Assembly: GCA_011390935.1 (NCBI GenBank)
Contig: JAABRL010000037.1
Location: 1-41,424, forward strand
Reading direction: 5' to 3'
DNA from: Gemmatimonas sp.
GTDB lineage: Bacteria > Gemmatimonadota > Gemmatimonadetes > Gemmatimonadales > Gemmatimonadaceae
Length of the DNA: 41,424 nt
Each line of letters begins with the position of its first letter. Position 1 is the stretch's first letter. A program made the translations under genes and the position numbers. Below the pieces are notes generated by a model, which saw only the letters and a program-made list of their open reading frames with translations, was not told the DNA's origin and searched no databases. Positions 33,751 to 41,424 of this stretch are shown in pieces.

Positions 33751-35058
33751 TCATGGTTCGAAGTAGAGATGTTCCCACGGGAGCACGAAGCCCCAGCCGG
33801 GACCACGGAAGAGCGCGCCGATCACGGTGAGCACAACGAGCGCGAGGAAGATCGTCCAGAACAGCACCAGCGCCACGCGCCGATCTTCCGGACGACGCGA
33901 TGGGTTGCGATCCACATACGGCAGCAGCAGCAGCGCCCCGACGAGCACGGCCGGCGCCAGCACACCAGCCACCAGTGGATCGAAGTGCGCCAGCAGCTCC
34001 TGCAGCCCCACGAAATACCACGGCGCCTTCGACGGCTCCGGCGTCACATTGGGATTGGCCAACTCGCGCAGCGGTGCTTCGAACGCAATGCCCAGCGCCA
34101 GCACAAGCGCGATCACCGCGAGCGCCACCACCTGATGGCGAATGAGCAGGTGCGGCCAGGCAAACACCTCGTGCTCGGGCTCGCGCGCATGGCCGGGGCC
34201 ATCCTCGGTTTCCACCACGCCGAGCACACGACGTCCGTCGGCCAACCAGTGCGCATCGGCGGCCACGGGGGTGCGCACAGCTTCCGTCGCGCGTGTCGTG
34301 ACATCGTGCGCCACGTCGGGATCGCCCACGGCGAGACCATCCTTGCGCAGGCGCCAGAGGTGCACCGCCATCAGCGCGAAGAACGCGGCGGTGAGCACCG
34401 CCACATGAATCACATAGAAACGCAGCAGGGCGCTCTGGCCGATCGTGCTGCCACCGAGCAGGAAGTTGCGCAGCCAGCCGCCCACACCGGGCGCGTACTG
34501 CACCAGGTCCGAGCCCACGGTCACTGCCCAATAGGCGAGCTGGTCCCATGGCAACAGGTAGCCAGTGAACGAATACGCCAGCGTGATCACGAGCAGGCCG
34601 ACGCCAATCACCCAGTTGAACTGCCGCGGTGCCTTGTACGCGCCGTCCACAAACACGCGCACGAGGTGAAACACCACGGCCAGCACCATGAGATGGGCGC
34701 CCCATCGATGCACGTTGCGAATGAGCTGTCCGAACCCCACCTGTGAACGCAGCAGCTGCATATCACCATACGCCATGCTCACGGCCGGCGTATAGAAGAA
34801 CATGAGATACACGCCGGTGATCAGCAGGATCGCGAACAGCACCGAGGAGATGAAGCCGAGGCGCCACGTGCTGCGAAAACGAAGCAGCGCACGGGGAACG
34901 CGCACCGGATACACATGCAGAAAGACGTTGCCGAAGGCACGCTGCGCGCGACCGCGCGGCGAATCGAACGGCGGCGTGCGCACCACCGAGCGGTAGACGG
35001 CACTCTCCTGCAGCCGTGTACGCCACGACGTCGTCCCGGAATCAGGGCGATCAGACAT
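33751..35058 (-). CDS. b6-type cytochrome b fused to subunit IV
   Basis: A 435-residue polytopic membrane protein. The N-terminal domain has the haem-binding histidine pairs H117-x13-H131 and H218-x14-H233; the 14-residue spacing in the second pair is the b6f-like form. LPWDQLAYW lies in the quinol region. The C-terminal part (about 300-435) corresponds to b6f subunit IV, with APW at 345-347 in place of the PEW motif, as in several deltaproteobacterial and other bacterial homologues. It is the catalytic quinol-oxidising subunit, making this a bc complex of b6f ancestry with menaquinol as likely substrate. The ATG at 35058 overlaps the upstream flavoprotein stop by eight bases. Confidence 0.93.
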   Translation of the reverse strand: MSDRPDSGTTSWRTRLQESAVYRSVVRTPPFDSPRGRAQRAFGNVFLHVYPVRVPRALLRFRSTWRLGFISSVLFAILLITGVYLMFFYTPAVSMAYGDMQLLRSQVGFGQLIRNVHRWGAHLMVLAVVFHLVRVFVDGAYKAPRQFNWVIGVGLLVITLAYSFTGYLLPWDQLAYWAVTVGSDLVQYAPGVGGWLRNFLLGGSTIGQSALLRFYVIHVAVLTAAFFALMAVHLWRLRKDGLAVGDPDVAHDVTTRATEAVRTPVAADAHWLADGRRVLGVVETEDGPGHAREPEHEVFAWPHLLIRHQVVALAVIALVLALGIAFEAPLRELANPNVTPEPSKAPWYFVGLQELLAHFDPLVAGVLAPAVLVGALLLLPYVDRNPSRRPEDRRVALVLFWTIFLALVVLTVIGALFRGPGWGFVLPWEHLYFEP

Positions 35059-36859
35059 GAGTGAGTCGAGTGGACGACGCCGAGTCGGCATCGGGCAAGG
35101 TCGGTGACACGTCGGCGGGCGCGAGGGTGAAGAGCAGCGCGTCGGTCGGGCAGCGATGCACACACAGTCCGCATCGAATGCAGGTGCGGTCGTCGAAGAT
35201 CAGCGCCAGCGCCCCCCCGTCGGCGGGCGACAGCGCGAGCGACGATTGCGGACACACGTCCACGCACAGCGCACACGCGATGCAGCGCGTCACCGCGAAC
35301 TGGAGCTGTTCGTCGCAGCGCAGACAGCGCGCGCCTTCAACCCGCCCGTCGTGCAGGGAGAATCCGTGCTCCACTTCGGCGATGGCATCGCGCTGCGACG
35401 TGTGCAGCACGGGGAGAGCCGTGCGCCGCACATCGTCATAGCGGCTCCAGAAGCGCGTGTCGGCCACGAGCGGCGGTGCCCGATGCACGGCGGCGGTCTC
35501 GCGCACCACGCCGCCAAGCGCGCGAATGATTCCGCGCGCGGCACGCTGGCCCGCCGCGACGGCATCGATGAGATCGCGCGGTCCCGTGGCCACGTCTCCA
35601 GCGGCCCACACACGCGGATCGGTGGCGCGAAGTTCGTGATCCACCACGAGTCCGCCCCATGGCGTGCGCGCAATCGTTGCGTGATCCGCCAGGAAATCGG
35701 TGTCGGATTGCTGACCGATGGCCAACACCACGGTCTGTGCCGATACAACCGTGGTCTTCGACAGATCGAGCTGCGGGTTGAAGCGTCCCTCGGCATCGAA
35801 GAGTGACAGCACCGGCGCGACTTCCACGCCGGTCACGGCCTGCTCGCCGACAATGCGCACCACTCCCATGCCGTCACGTAGCGCAACGCCCTCGAGCGTG
35901 GCCTCGTGCAACTCTTCCACCGGCACCGGGAGCGCCGCACGGGCCTCGGGGGCCACGAGCGTCACCATGCGCTCCGTGGACCGCAGCGCGCTGCGTGCGG
36001 CATCGAGTGCCGTCTGACCGTCGTACGCACTCGTGGCCTGCGTGCGCCACGCACTGCGCGCCGCATCGAAGGCCACGCTGCCTCCACCGATCACCACCAC
36101 ATCGCCCGCCGGCATGGAGGCAGGGGCCGCGGGATCATCTTCGAGGCGTGCGTTCTCACGTCGCAAGAAATCCACGGCGCGCATCACACCGGGAAGCTCC
36201 GCGCCTGGTGCGCGAATCGTGCGCCCCTGCTGGCACCCAACAGTGATCAGCACGGCCGCATGTCGCTCCAACAGCGTAGCGAACGACACGTCACGACCGA
36301 TCGCGCACCCGAGTTGCAACTCGATGCCGAGCGCGAGAATCGCATTGATCTCGGCGTCCAGCACCACGCGTGGCAAGCGAAAGGCCGGAATGCCGAAGCG
36401 CATCATCCCGCCCGGCGCGTCCATGGCCTCGTAGACCGTGACCGCGTGTCCGACAAGCCGCAGATCGTGCGCCGCCGCCAGCCCCGCGGGCCCGGAGCCG
36501 ATGATGCCGACCGACGCGCGCGTCACCGGTGGCACGACGCCAACGGCGCGCTGCCAGCGCGAGGCCGAGCCCTGCTCCGCACCGTGTTCGTCGCAGAGCA
36601 CGCGCTTGAGTGCGCGAATGGACACCGCCGAGTCGATCACTCCACGGCGACACGCCCGCTCGCACGGCGCCGAGCAGATGCGTCCACACACCGACGCGAA
36701 CGGATTGGGCGCTCGCGCTACATCGTAGGCATCGGCCGTCCGCCCTTCCGCGAGCAGCGCCACGTACGCCGCTGCGTCGGTCCCCACGGGGCACGCACCG
36801 CGACACGGCGCCGGCGTGCCGGTCACCGGGGCACCAAACCCCTCATCGTACCGGCTCAT
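35051..36859 (-). CDS. GltD/NfnB-like FAD/NAD(P) flavoprotein with three Fe-S sites
   Basis: A 602-residue iron-sulfur flavoprotein. The N-terminal segment has six cysteines (19, 23, 58, 62, 66, 70) like the dihydropyrimidine-dehydrogenase domain-II [4Fe-4S] region. FAD is bound at GSGPAG (121-126) with AAGDVATGP at 419-427. The second dinucleotide fold is at GGGSVAFDAAR (258-268), with serine where Asn/Asp is common. Two ferredoxin-like clusters end the protein, C526xxC529xxC532xxxC536 and C560xxC563xxC566xxxC570. A 21-residue segment in the second fold appears duplicated: DAARSAWR (265-272) and DAARSALR (286-293). Overlaps with the upstream 83-residue gene (4 bases) and cytochrome b (8 bases) indicate one operon. 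It may pass electrons between NAD(P)H, ferredoxin and the quinone pool; direction is unknown. Confidence 0.88.
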   Translation of the reverse strand: MSRYDEGFGAPVTGTPAPCRGACPVGTDAAAYVALLAEGRTADAYDVARAPNPFASVCGRICSAPCERACRRGVIDSAVSIRALKRVLCDEHGAEQGSASRWQRAVGVVPPVTRASVGIIGSGPAGLAAAHDLRLVGHAVTVYEAMDAPGGMMRFGIPAFRLPRVVLDAEINAILALGIELQLGCAIGRDVSFATLLERHAAVLITVGCQQGRTIRAPGAELPGVMRAVDFLRRENARLEDDPAAPASMPAGDVVVIGGGSVAFDAARSAWRTQATSAYDGQTALDAARSALRSTERMVTLVAPEARAALPVPVEELHEATLEGVALRDGMGVVRIVGEQAVTGVEVAPVLSLFDAEGRFNPQLDLSKTTVVSAQTVVLAIGQQSDTDFLADHATIARTPWGGLVVDHELRATDPRVWAAGDVATGPRDLIDAVAAGQRAARGIIRALGGVVRETAAVHRAPPLVADTRFWSRYDDVRRTALPVLHTSQRDAIAEVEHGFSLHDGRVEGARCLRCDEQLQFAVTRCIACALCVDVCPQSSLALSPADGGALALIFDDRTCIRCGLCVHRCPTDALLFTLAPADVSPTLPDADSASSTRLTHV

Positions 36860-37107
36860 GGCGATTCGCGGGTAGGACCTGAGGTGCGCCACCCCACCCA
36901 ACTGGAGCCCGCCAACGCCAGCAGCACCCAGCCCGTGGCCATCCATACGCGCCATTCGCGCGCCGGCGCCGAAAGCTTGGTCAGAATCCAGTGCGGGATG
37001 TAGAAGAACAGCAGCACCAGCACGAGGACCGCGAGCAGGCCTATGCCTGCGGCTCTCCACCAGGAGGTGGAGCCGCCAGCCGACGCCCGCGCTTCATGCA
37101 GTGCCAT
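36856..37107 (-). CDS. Small two-helix membrane protein of the cytochrome operon
   Basis: An 83-residue protein with two transmembrane segments (AAGIGLLAVLVLVLLFFYIP and ATGWVLLALAGSSWVGW). I do not recognise the family. It is the first gene of the respiratory operon; its stop overlaps the flavoprotein start by four bases (ATGA), which ties it functionally to the flavoprotein and cytochrome b. It could be a small subunit anchoring the flavoprotein to the membrane. No clear ribosome site was found before the ATG at 37107. The 187-base gap upstream contains a hairpin (37214-37240) and no other gene. Confidence 0.7.
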   Translation of the reverse strand: MALHEARASAGGSTSWWRAAGIGLLAVLVLVLLFFYIPHWILTKLSAPAREWRVWMATGWVLLALAGSSWVGWRTSGPTRESP

Positions 37108-37294
37108 GACGTGTGCCCAGGTCTCGCATGTGTCGCTCCGAAATCCCCTGACACGCGAGCCGTCCGCGATGAACGGGCAACCGCGTGATCACACGAGGCA
37201 AGCTCGCCGAATCGGAGCGCCGGTGGCATCGGCACGCTCCCCCTCGAATCGTCAGGGAATGACTGACAGCTCACATGACCCGAGCGCCGCTGCG

Positions 37295-37729
37295 CTACGC
37301 GCGCTTGCGCACCAGCTGCCGATGCAACACCGCGACCTCAGGTGAATCCTGCAACAGCTGCTGGAACTCCTGCTGAAACCCGGACCCCTCGGCATCAGGG
37401 CGCAGCAGACGTTGCGCTTCCGCAAGCAACGCGGACGCTTCCACCGCCGTCACCGGCTCCTGGCCGCGGTCGAGCAGGCGCGAGTCCACTTCGGAAACCA
37501 GACGCATCATGGGACGCAGCCACGTGAACCACGGATCGTGCAAGGCAAGCTGCAGAAACGCGCCGTTTCCATTGATGCGGCCGAACAGCTTCTCGTACCG
37601 CACGCGTTCAGCGTTGAGCAACACCCGATGCAGCGCGAGCAGATCCGTCCGCGCGGCGTCGAGCTTCGGGAGAATCTCTGCGAGCGCGGCGGCGTCTTCA
37701 GAAGGGGTGCCAGCGGCAGCGTCGGTCAT
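37295..37729 (-). CDS. Conserved hypothetical protein, soluble and helical
   Basis: A 144-residue, mostly helical, charged protein with no signal peptide. Segments such as LLALHRVLLNAERVRYEKLFGRINGNGAFLQLALHDPWFTWLRP look conserved: aromatic residues in LHDPWFTWLRP resemble a recurring uncharacterised bacterial family I cannot name. No enzyme motif is seen. The ATG (37727-37729) overlaps the stop of the upstream exported protein by four bases, so they are translationally coupled. Confidence 0.7.
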   Translation of the reverse strand: MTDAAAGTPSEDAAALAEILPKLDAARTDLLALHRVLLNAERVRYEKLFGRINGNGAFLQLALHDPWFTWLRPMMRLVSEVDSRLLDRGQEPVTAVEASALLAEAQRLLRPDAEGSGFQQEFQQLLQDSPEVAVLHRQLVRKRA

Positions 37730-38466
37730 GGGTTGTAACTCCTGATAAGGACGGCGGTATCGAGGACGGCCCGGTCGGCAGGGACAGTCGGTGAGATCGC
37801 CCCCCGCGCGGCACTCGCCCTCTCGCTACCGGGCATGAGATGAAACTCCTTGACCACGTTGCCCAGCCACGACGCGCTCACCGTGGTGACGGCACGTAGG
37901 GCCACCGTTTCCGGCTTGCCCTGCCCGGGCTGCAACTGCCCGAGCATCAGCGAGCCCGCGGTGGCGCCCACAAAGCGTGGCCACGCCGCGCGACGTTGTC
38001 CAGCCACGTCGAAGTCGGTGAAGACACCGGCGGTCGCGTGGCCAAGTCGGCGCCAGATCCCATCACAGGCGCAGCGCACGTACGAGGGATCGCGCCCCAG
38101 CACCGCGGCGGCGGCGTGTCGTGTGGCCTCGATCGTGACCAGCTGCGCCGATCGCGTGGCAAAGCGTCGGCCATACGACTCGGCATCTTGCGGCCACACC
38201 GTGGGCGAGCCCGCCACCTGATCATATCCGGATGACCAGAGCACGCGGCCCAGGGCGAGCCATCCGACCACGTCGGCGCCAAACTCGCGACCGCGCGGGA
38301 TCTCGGCCGCACGGCGAGTGCCCGGATACGGCGTCGCCGGCGTCTGCACTGTTGGCGTGGACACCGGCTGCGCGCCGAGCGACGAGGAGACCAGCATGGC
38401 GCTCAGCGCAGCGGCGAAGCCCCCCCACCAGCGGGCGCGAACGAAGGAACAGCGAGGAAAGGGCAT
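37726..38466 (-). CDS. Exported hypothetical protein
   Basis: A 246-residue protein with a signal peptide (GFAAALSAMLVSSSLGAQ) and then an alanine/glycine-rich, weakly hydrophobic body including DVVGWLALGRVLWSSGYDQVAG and RRAAWPRFVGATAGSLMLGQL. I do not recognise a family. The ATG at 38466 follows GAGG, which supports it over the GTG at 38487. The predicted location is periplasmic or outer membrane. It lies downstream of a small two-helix membrane protein (42-base gap) and overlaps the next gene by four bases. Confidence 0.7.
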   Translation of the reverse strand: MPFPRCSFVRARWWGGFAAALSAMLVSSSLGAQPVSTPTVQTPATPYPGTRRAAEIPRGREFGADVVGWLALGRVLWSSGYDQVAGSPTVWPQDAESYGRRFATRSAQLVTIEATRHAAAAVLGRDPSYVRCACDGIWRRLGHATAGVFTDFDVAGQRRAAWPRFVGATAGSLMLGQLQPGQGKPETVALRAVTTVSASWLGNVVKEFHLMPGSERASAARGAISPTVPADRAVLDTAVLIRSYNP

Positions 38467-38508
38467 GCGCGAATCCTCGCGGATCACACGCGCCCACGCC
38501 AGCGCCCG

Positions 38509-38703
38509 CTACGAGCGACGCGACCGCCTCACCATCCAGATCACGGCGATCACGAGCAGCGCGGGCACCAGCAACGCGATGAAGGCTTTTACAGCAAACA
38601 CGGTGATCAGACCGACCGCCAGCAGCACCACCACGGGCACACCGAGCACGGCCATGCCGAGCAGCGGGCGAAGGGCGAGCAGGCGAAGCAGGGACGCAAT
38701 CAC
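38509..38703 (-). CDS. Small membrane protein
   Basis: A 64-residue, strongly hydrophobic protein with two helices (VIASLLRLLALRPLLGMAVL and VGLITVFAVKAFIALLVPALL), ending in a basic cluster RRSRRS. No family is recognised. The GTG start at 38703 has GAGGTG five bases upstream. It is first in a small minus-strand set of hypothetical genes (38703-37295). The larger open frame above it runs through non-coding sequence and is not supported. Confidence 0.6.
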   Translation of the reverse strand: MIASLLRLLALRPLLGMAVLGVPVVVLLAVGLITVFAVKAFIALLVPALLVIAVIWMVRRSRRS

Positions 38704-38890
38704 TTCAGCACCTCGGGTAGGAGATGCGTACACTACGTAGACGGAGCCGTTGGGTTTCCCGCGTCCGCCTCGGTTGCGCTTCCGGGTGCGACACACGAAC
38801 ATCGGTCTGCCCTGCCGGGTATCACCCGCATCCTGCCAAGATGGCACGCGCGACTGCTGCCTAAATCCCTCCTCGTACCAAGGACCTCTC

Positions 38891-39580
38891 GTGAGCATTG
38901 CCCGCTTCGCACCTTTCGCCGCCGGTGGCGCGTTGGTGGTCGGCCTTCTGGGTTTGTCCTCCTGGTCACCACGAGTCGCGACCGCCGCCGCACCGGCGCC
39001 GGATCGCCTCACTCCCGCCCCCGAGTCGCAGCAGGTCGCACTGCGCTTCGTGGCGTCCGGACCCGGGAACAAGGCCCGCTATCGGGTGCGTGAACGCCTC
39101 CTGGGCAAAGAGCTCGACAACGACGCGGTGGGCGAGACGAGCGCGATCACCGGCAGCATCGCGCTCGACGCGCAGGGCGCGGTGGTGCGTACCGGTTCCG
39201 GTTTCAGCGTGGAAATGGCGGGGCTCAAGAGCGATCAATCGCGGCGGGACAACTACGTGCGGAACCGCCTGCTCGCTACCGATTCCTTCCCCACCACGCG
39301 CTTCGCCATCACGAGCGTGCGGGGGTTGCCCTCGCCGCTGCCCACCAGCGGCAAGGTACAGTTTCAGCTGCTCGGCGATCTCACGGTGAAGGGCGTCACG
39401 CGTCCCACCACGTGGAACGTGGCCGCGCAGGTCAACGGCGACCGACTCACCGGCACCGCCGGCACCGTCTTCACCTTTGAACAGTTTCGACTCACGCAGC
39501 CCAAAGTGCGCATCGTGCTCAGCGTGAACGATACAATCCGCCTCGAGTACGACTTCGCCATGCAGAAGCAGGCACCCTGA
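38891..39580 (+). CDS. YceI-family protein, exported
   Basis: A 229-residue protein with an N-terminal hydrophobic segment (FAAGGALVVGLLGLSSW) and a YceI lipocalin-like barrel. The pattern VALRFVASGPGNKARYRVRERLLG, then SVEMAGLKSDQSRRDNYVRNRLLATDSFPTTRFAIT, then LLGDLTVKGVTRPTTWNV is typical. Members bind polyprenyl or other isoprenoid lipids. Periplasmic location and a lipid-carrier or protective role are inferred. The GTG at 38891 has AAGGA eight bases before. It is divergent from the small membrane gene (187-base gap) and convergent with the zinc-ribbon gene. Confidence 0.88.
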   Translation: MSIARFAPFAAGGALVVGLLGLSSWSPRVATAAAPAPDRLTPAPESQQVALRFVASGPGNKARYRVRERLLGKELDNDAVGETSAITGSIALDAQGAVVRTGSGFSVEMAGLKSDQSRRDNYVRNRLLATDSFPTTRFAITSVRGLPSPLPTSGKVQFQLLGDLTVKGVTRPTTWNVAAQVNGDRLTGTAGTVFTFEQFRLTQPKVRIVLSVNDTIRLEYDFAMQKQAP

Positions 39581-39622
39581 CCTTCGGGCAGTCGGCGGCG
39601 CAGGACAGGCCGCCGGTGCCGC

Positions 39623-40420
39623 TCAGGAACGAATGAAGAGATCGCGAATCAGCGTGAACGCGCTTTCGCGCTGCCAGTCTCGCGCGGACATCTGCTCGCC
39701 GAGGCCTTGGCGCCCGGGATCCATGGCCGAACGCATTAGCCGTTCGCGCTCGAGGCGACGCCGCTCCGTGGCCAGCTGCTCGGTTTCCCGTGCACGCGCC
39801 CGATCCAGTCCGCCGCGCTTCACGAACTCCAACAGCGCCGGCAGCTCGTGCACATCGAACCAGGTGCCGTGATCGCGGCACACATCCACGATGATGCCGG
39901 AGATGCGCGCGTAGTTCACGCGGTTCATCATCGTGCGACACTCCGGGCACGGGCGATATCGCACGTTCGGATCGCTTACGCCGATCGCGCGCGTGGCGCG
40001 TGTGGCCGCGATGCCGGGGGCGAGCGCCAGCAGCAGTGTATCGTCGGCATGGCTTGCGACCATGCGATCGATCGATTCGCGCGTCACCCACACGCCATGG
40101 CACGTGGCGCATTCGGCAAGATAGAGGTCGTCTCCCGCGCTACCCGATCGCACCGGCAGGATGCGCTGCACCAGATCGCCGTCGCCGCAGGGACACCGCA
40201 TCGTGGTGAGCTCCACTGCGGGCGTGACTGTCCCCGTGCCGCAGAATGGGCAGTACGTCACGCCGGGCGCCATGCGACAGTGACAGCGCGGACACGCCCG
40301 CTTGCCGAGCGATACGCGACAGTACGCGCAGGTGGTGAGCGCGGGATCGCCGGCGGGCGCACCGCAGCCGGGGCAGCGGACGTGCGTGGCGTTCAGGATC
40401 GGGGCGGCGGTAGCAGTCAT
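39623..40420 (-). CDS. zf-TFIIB-domain zinc-ribbon protein
   Basis: A 265-residue protein with four or five CxxC zinc knuckles. Near the N-terminus are CPGCG, CAYC, CPRCHC and CPFCG, an RNA-polymerase-like zinc-ribbon pair. The centre has CATCHGVWV, and CPECRTMMNRVNYARISGIIVDVCRDHGTWFD is the zf-TFIIB family core. The C-terminus is a charged helix (RARARETEQLATERRRLERER). No nuclease or kinase domain is seen. It follows the flotillin gene on the same strand, separated by a hairpin; SPFH genes are often near zinc-ribbon proteins. The function is unknown. Confidence 0.84.
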   Translation of the reverse strand: MTATAAPILNATHVRCPGCGAPAGDPALTTCAYCRVSLGKRACPRCHCRMAPGVTYCPFCGTGTVTPAVELTTMRCPCGDGDLVQRILPVRSGSAGDDLYLAECATCHGVWVTRESIDRMVASHADDTLLLALAPGIAATRATRAIGVSDPNVRYRPCPECRTMMNRVNYARISGIIVDVCRDHGTWFDVHELPALLEFVKRGGLDRARARETEQLATERRRLERERLMRSAMDPGRQGLGEQMSARDWQRESAFTLIRDLFIRS

Positions 40421-40449
40421 GGTGAGCGACGGGTCGCTGTGATGACGAA

Positions 40450-40483
40450 CGGGGCCGCCCGACGGTTACGCCGGACGGCCCCG
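40450..40483. terminator. Strong hairpin between the flotillin and zinc-ribbon genes
   Basis: Bases 40450-40464 pair with 40469-40483, 15 positions with two G-U pairs on the minus strand and a 4-base loop. No long U-tract follows. It may terminate the flotillin transcript or attenuate the zinc-ribbon gene. Confidence 0.55.
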
Positions 40484-40517
40484 AGCGACCGAGCCAAAGG
40501 ACGGAGCGACGACGCCG

Positions 40518-40589
40518 CTAGTCGCGCATGGACGCGGTACGGCCACGCTGCACGGCCATCATCGTGAACGCCTGCATGGGGCTGCTCAT
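40518..40589 (-). CDS. Possible 23-residue coupled peptide
   Basis: An ATG at 40589 opens a 23-codon frame (MSSPMQAFTMMAVQRGRTASMRD). It is preceded by GGAGGAG at the end of the flotillin gene and overlaps the flotillin stop codon by four bases (ATGA). The ribosome site and overlap are what one expects for real coupling in this genome. The shortness and the lack of any known family mean it may be fortuitous. Confidence 0.25.
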   Translation of the reverse strand: MSSPMQAFTMMAVQRGRTASMRD

Positions 40590-41424
40590 TGCTGCTCCTC
40601 CATGCTGTTGATGACCTCCGTCAACTTGGACGCCATCTCCGGCGTCACCTTGCCCAGCCCCGGCAGTTCGATGCCCGTAACGTGCCGAATCAGGTCCATC
40701 GCGGGGGGAATGGAGCGCACCAGATCGTTCGTGACACGGCTGACGCCACCACCGTTTCCGTTGCCGCCCCCCCCATCCCACACGATCACCTTCTCCACCT
40801 GCACACCCTTCACCGCTTCGGCGGCCTTCTCCACGAGCGTCGGCACCATGTCGACGAGCAGCAGCGCAAACGCCTGCTCGGGGGATCCCGCGGCCTCCAC
40901 CAGCTCCTTGAGACCCTTGGCGCGCTGCGACAGCAGTGCATACTGCCCCTCGGCCTCCGCCTCGAGCTTCACCCGCACCGCCGTGGCATCGGCTTCGGCA
41001 GCAATCGTGACCTGCTGCGCCTGGCCTTCGGCAGCCACGATCGCCGTGGCCGCCGCAGCCTTCGCGGGCGCCTCAAGGCGGGCTCGCTCGGACGCTTCGA
41101 TCTGCTTCGCTTCCGCGAGGGCCGCCGATTCGCGCGCCTTCGCGGTGGCTTCCGCCACCTGACCATCGGCAATCGCGCGCGCCGTCTCGGCACGCTTGCG
41201 CGCGTCCGCCGCCGTCACGGCCAGCGTGGCCTCGGACTCCGCCACCTGGGCCTTGGCCTGCGTCTCGCCCTTCACGGCATCAGCGTTCGTTTCGGCAATG
41301 CGCACGCGCTTCTGCGCCTCGGCCACCGCTTCACCGGCCACGGCCGTCGCGTTGGCTTCGGCCACCGCGACACGTCGCTCGCGGTCAAGCGATGCGACCT
41401 CACGATCACGCTGCGTTTCCTGCG
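40586..41424 (-). CDS. Flotillin/SPFH-family protein, 3' part (runs off window)
   Basis: C-terminal part of a flotillin-like SPFH protein, open to the right edge (first complete codons read QETQRDREVASLDRERRV). Visible are about 130 residues of long alanine/glutamate/arginine coiled coil with repeating EA/AEA units, then LKELVEAAGSPEQAFALLLVDMVPTLVEKAAEAVKGVQVEKVIVWDGGG and a glycine-rich linker, then LPGLGKVTPEMASKLTEVIN. The SPFH (band 7) domain must lie beyond 41424. Flotillins organise ordered membrane microdomains and oligomerise through the coiled coil. The stop overlaps the possible 23-residue peptide's start. Confidence 0.87.
   Translation of the reverse strand, partial: QETQRDREVASLDRERRVAVAEANATAVAGEAVAEAQKRVRIAETNADAVKGETQAKAQVAESEATLAVTAADARKRAETARAIADGQVAEATAKARESAALAEAKQIEASERARLEAPAKAAAATAIVAAEGQAQQVTIAAEADATAVRVKLEAEAEGQYALLSQRAKGLKELVEAAGSPEQAFALLLVDMVPTLVEKAAEAVKGVQVEKVIVWDGGGGNGNGGGVSRVTNDLVRSIPPAMDLIRHVTGIELPGLGKVTPEMASKLTEVINSMEEQQ

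Noticed and set aside
37182..37195. CGCGTGATCACACG, near-palindromic, CRP/FNR-like.
   Set aside because: Spacer and half-sites do not match the usual TGTGA-N6-TCACA pattern, and one pair is mismatched; short palindromes like this are expected by chance.
37214..37240. Hairpin and CGAATCG direct repeat upstream of the cytochrome operon.
   Set aside because: A 6-bp stem without T-run and a 7-base repeat are weak; could be a terminator of the 144-residue gene but cannot be told from chance.
1..41424. tRNA, rRNA, CRISPR array, prophage, transposase or integrase genes.
   Set aside because: None seen on either strand; all convincing frames are chromosomal metabolic, envelope or regulatory genes.

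Overview
The window reads as an ordinary chromosomal segment of a high-GC, Gram-negative-type bacterium, most likely a Gemmatimonadota (Gemmatimonas-like). The reasons are the strong GC bias in third codon positions, many lipoprotein or Sec-exported proteins (so an outer membrane is likely), frequent GTG starts, weak Shine-Dalgarno sites, and a gene mix (BrkB, YtxH, DUF4126, DUF2911, DUF1080, DUF1499, Tat-exported sugar isomerase, Big2/beta-propeller lipoprotein) typical of that phylum. The assignment is inferred from gene content only. I see no rRNA, tRNA, CRISPR array, phage module or transposase, and no gene-free stretch above about 300 bases.

Layout. 147-9545 (minus strand) holds a 20-cysteine copper-storage-type protein, L-threonine aldolase, BrkB, YtxH and a central-carbon run: transaldolase, pyruvate kinase, a metallo-beta-lactamase-fold hydrolase, phosphoglucose isomerase and an unusually long class II aldolase. 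9618-16817 carries a DUF2911 protein, an S41 peptidase lipoprotein, a LolA-like exported protein, an M28 peptidase with an N-terminal TolB-like propeller, and a large Big2 plus beta-propeller-repeat lipoprotein. A nested inverted repeat of about 100-130 bases fills the gap to the next, convergent block. 16985-19019 (minus) is a tightly overlapping set: YfiT/DinB-type protein, DUF4126, an NTF2-like protein and a small membrane protein.

19201-23544 (plus) is a carbohydrate operon: DUF1080 (3-keto-disaccharide hydrolase family), sugar/nucleoside MFS transporter, CutC and GH20 beta-hexosaminidase. 23588-24833 (plus) holds an ECF sigma factor, a soluble zinc-finger anti-sigma and a DUF2892 protein. 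The same bipartite sequence, GTGAATCCT-N14-GGCTCCGTG, lies in front of both the sigma gene and the DUF2892 gene, which points to an autoregulated ECF regulon. This is the best new regulatory signal in the window.

24897-38703 is a long minus-strand run. It contains more sugar genes (Gfo/Idh/MocA oxidoreductase, an esterase lipoprotein, a 64-residue remnant of a GMC oxidoreductase, a Tat-exported TIM-barrel isomerase), a GNAT acetyltransferase, an N-acyl-D-amino-acid deacylase, a deaminase, and DUF1499. It then has a respiratory operon: small membrane protein, GltD/NfnB-like iron-sulfur flavoprotein, b6-type cytochrome b fused to subunit IV, Rieske protein and membrane-anchored dihaem cytochrome c. 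Coupling a pyridine-nucleotide-type flavoprotein to a cytochrome bc complex by overlapping genes is the most interesting functional arrangement here. The window ends with a YceI protein, a zinc-ribbon (zf-TFIIB) protein and the 3' part of a flotillin/SPFH gene that runs off the right edge.
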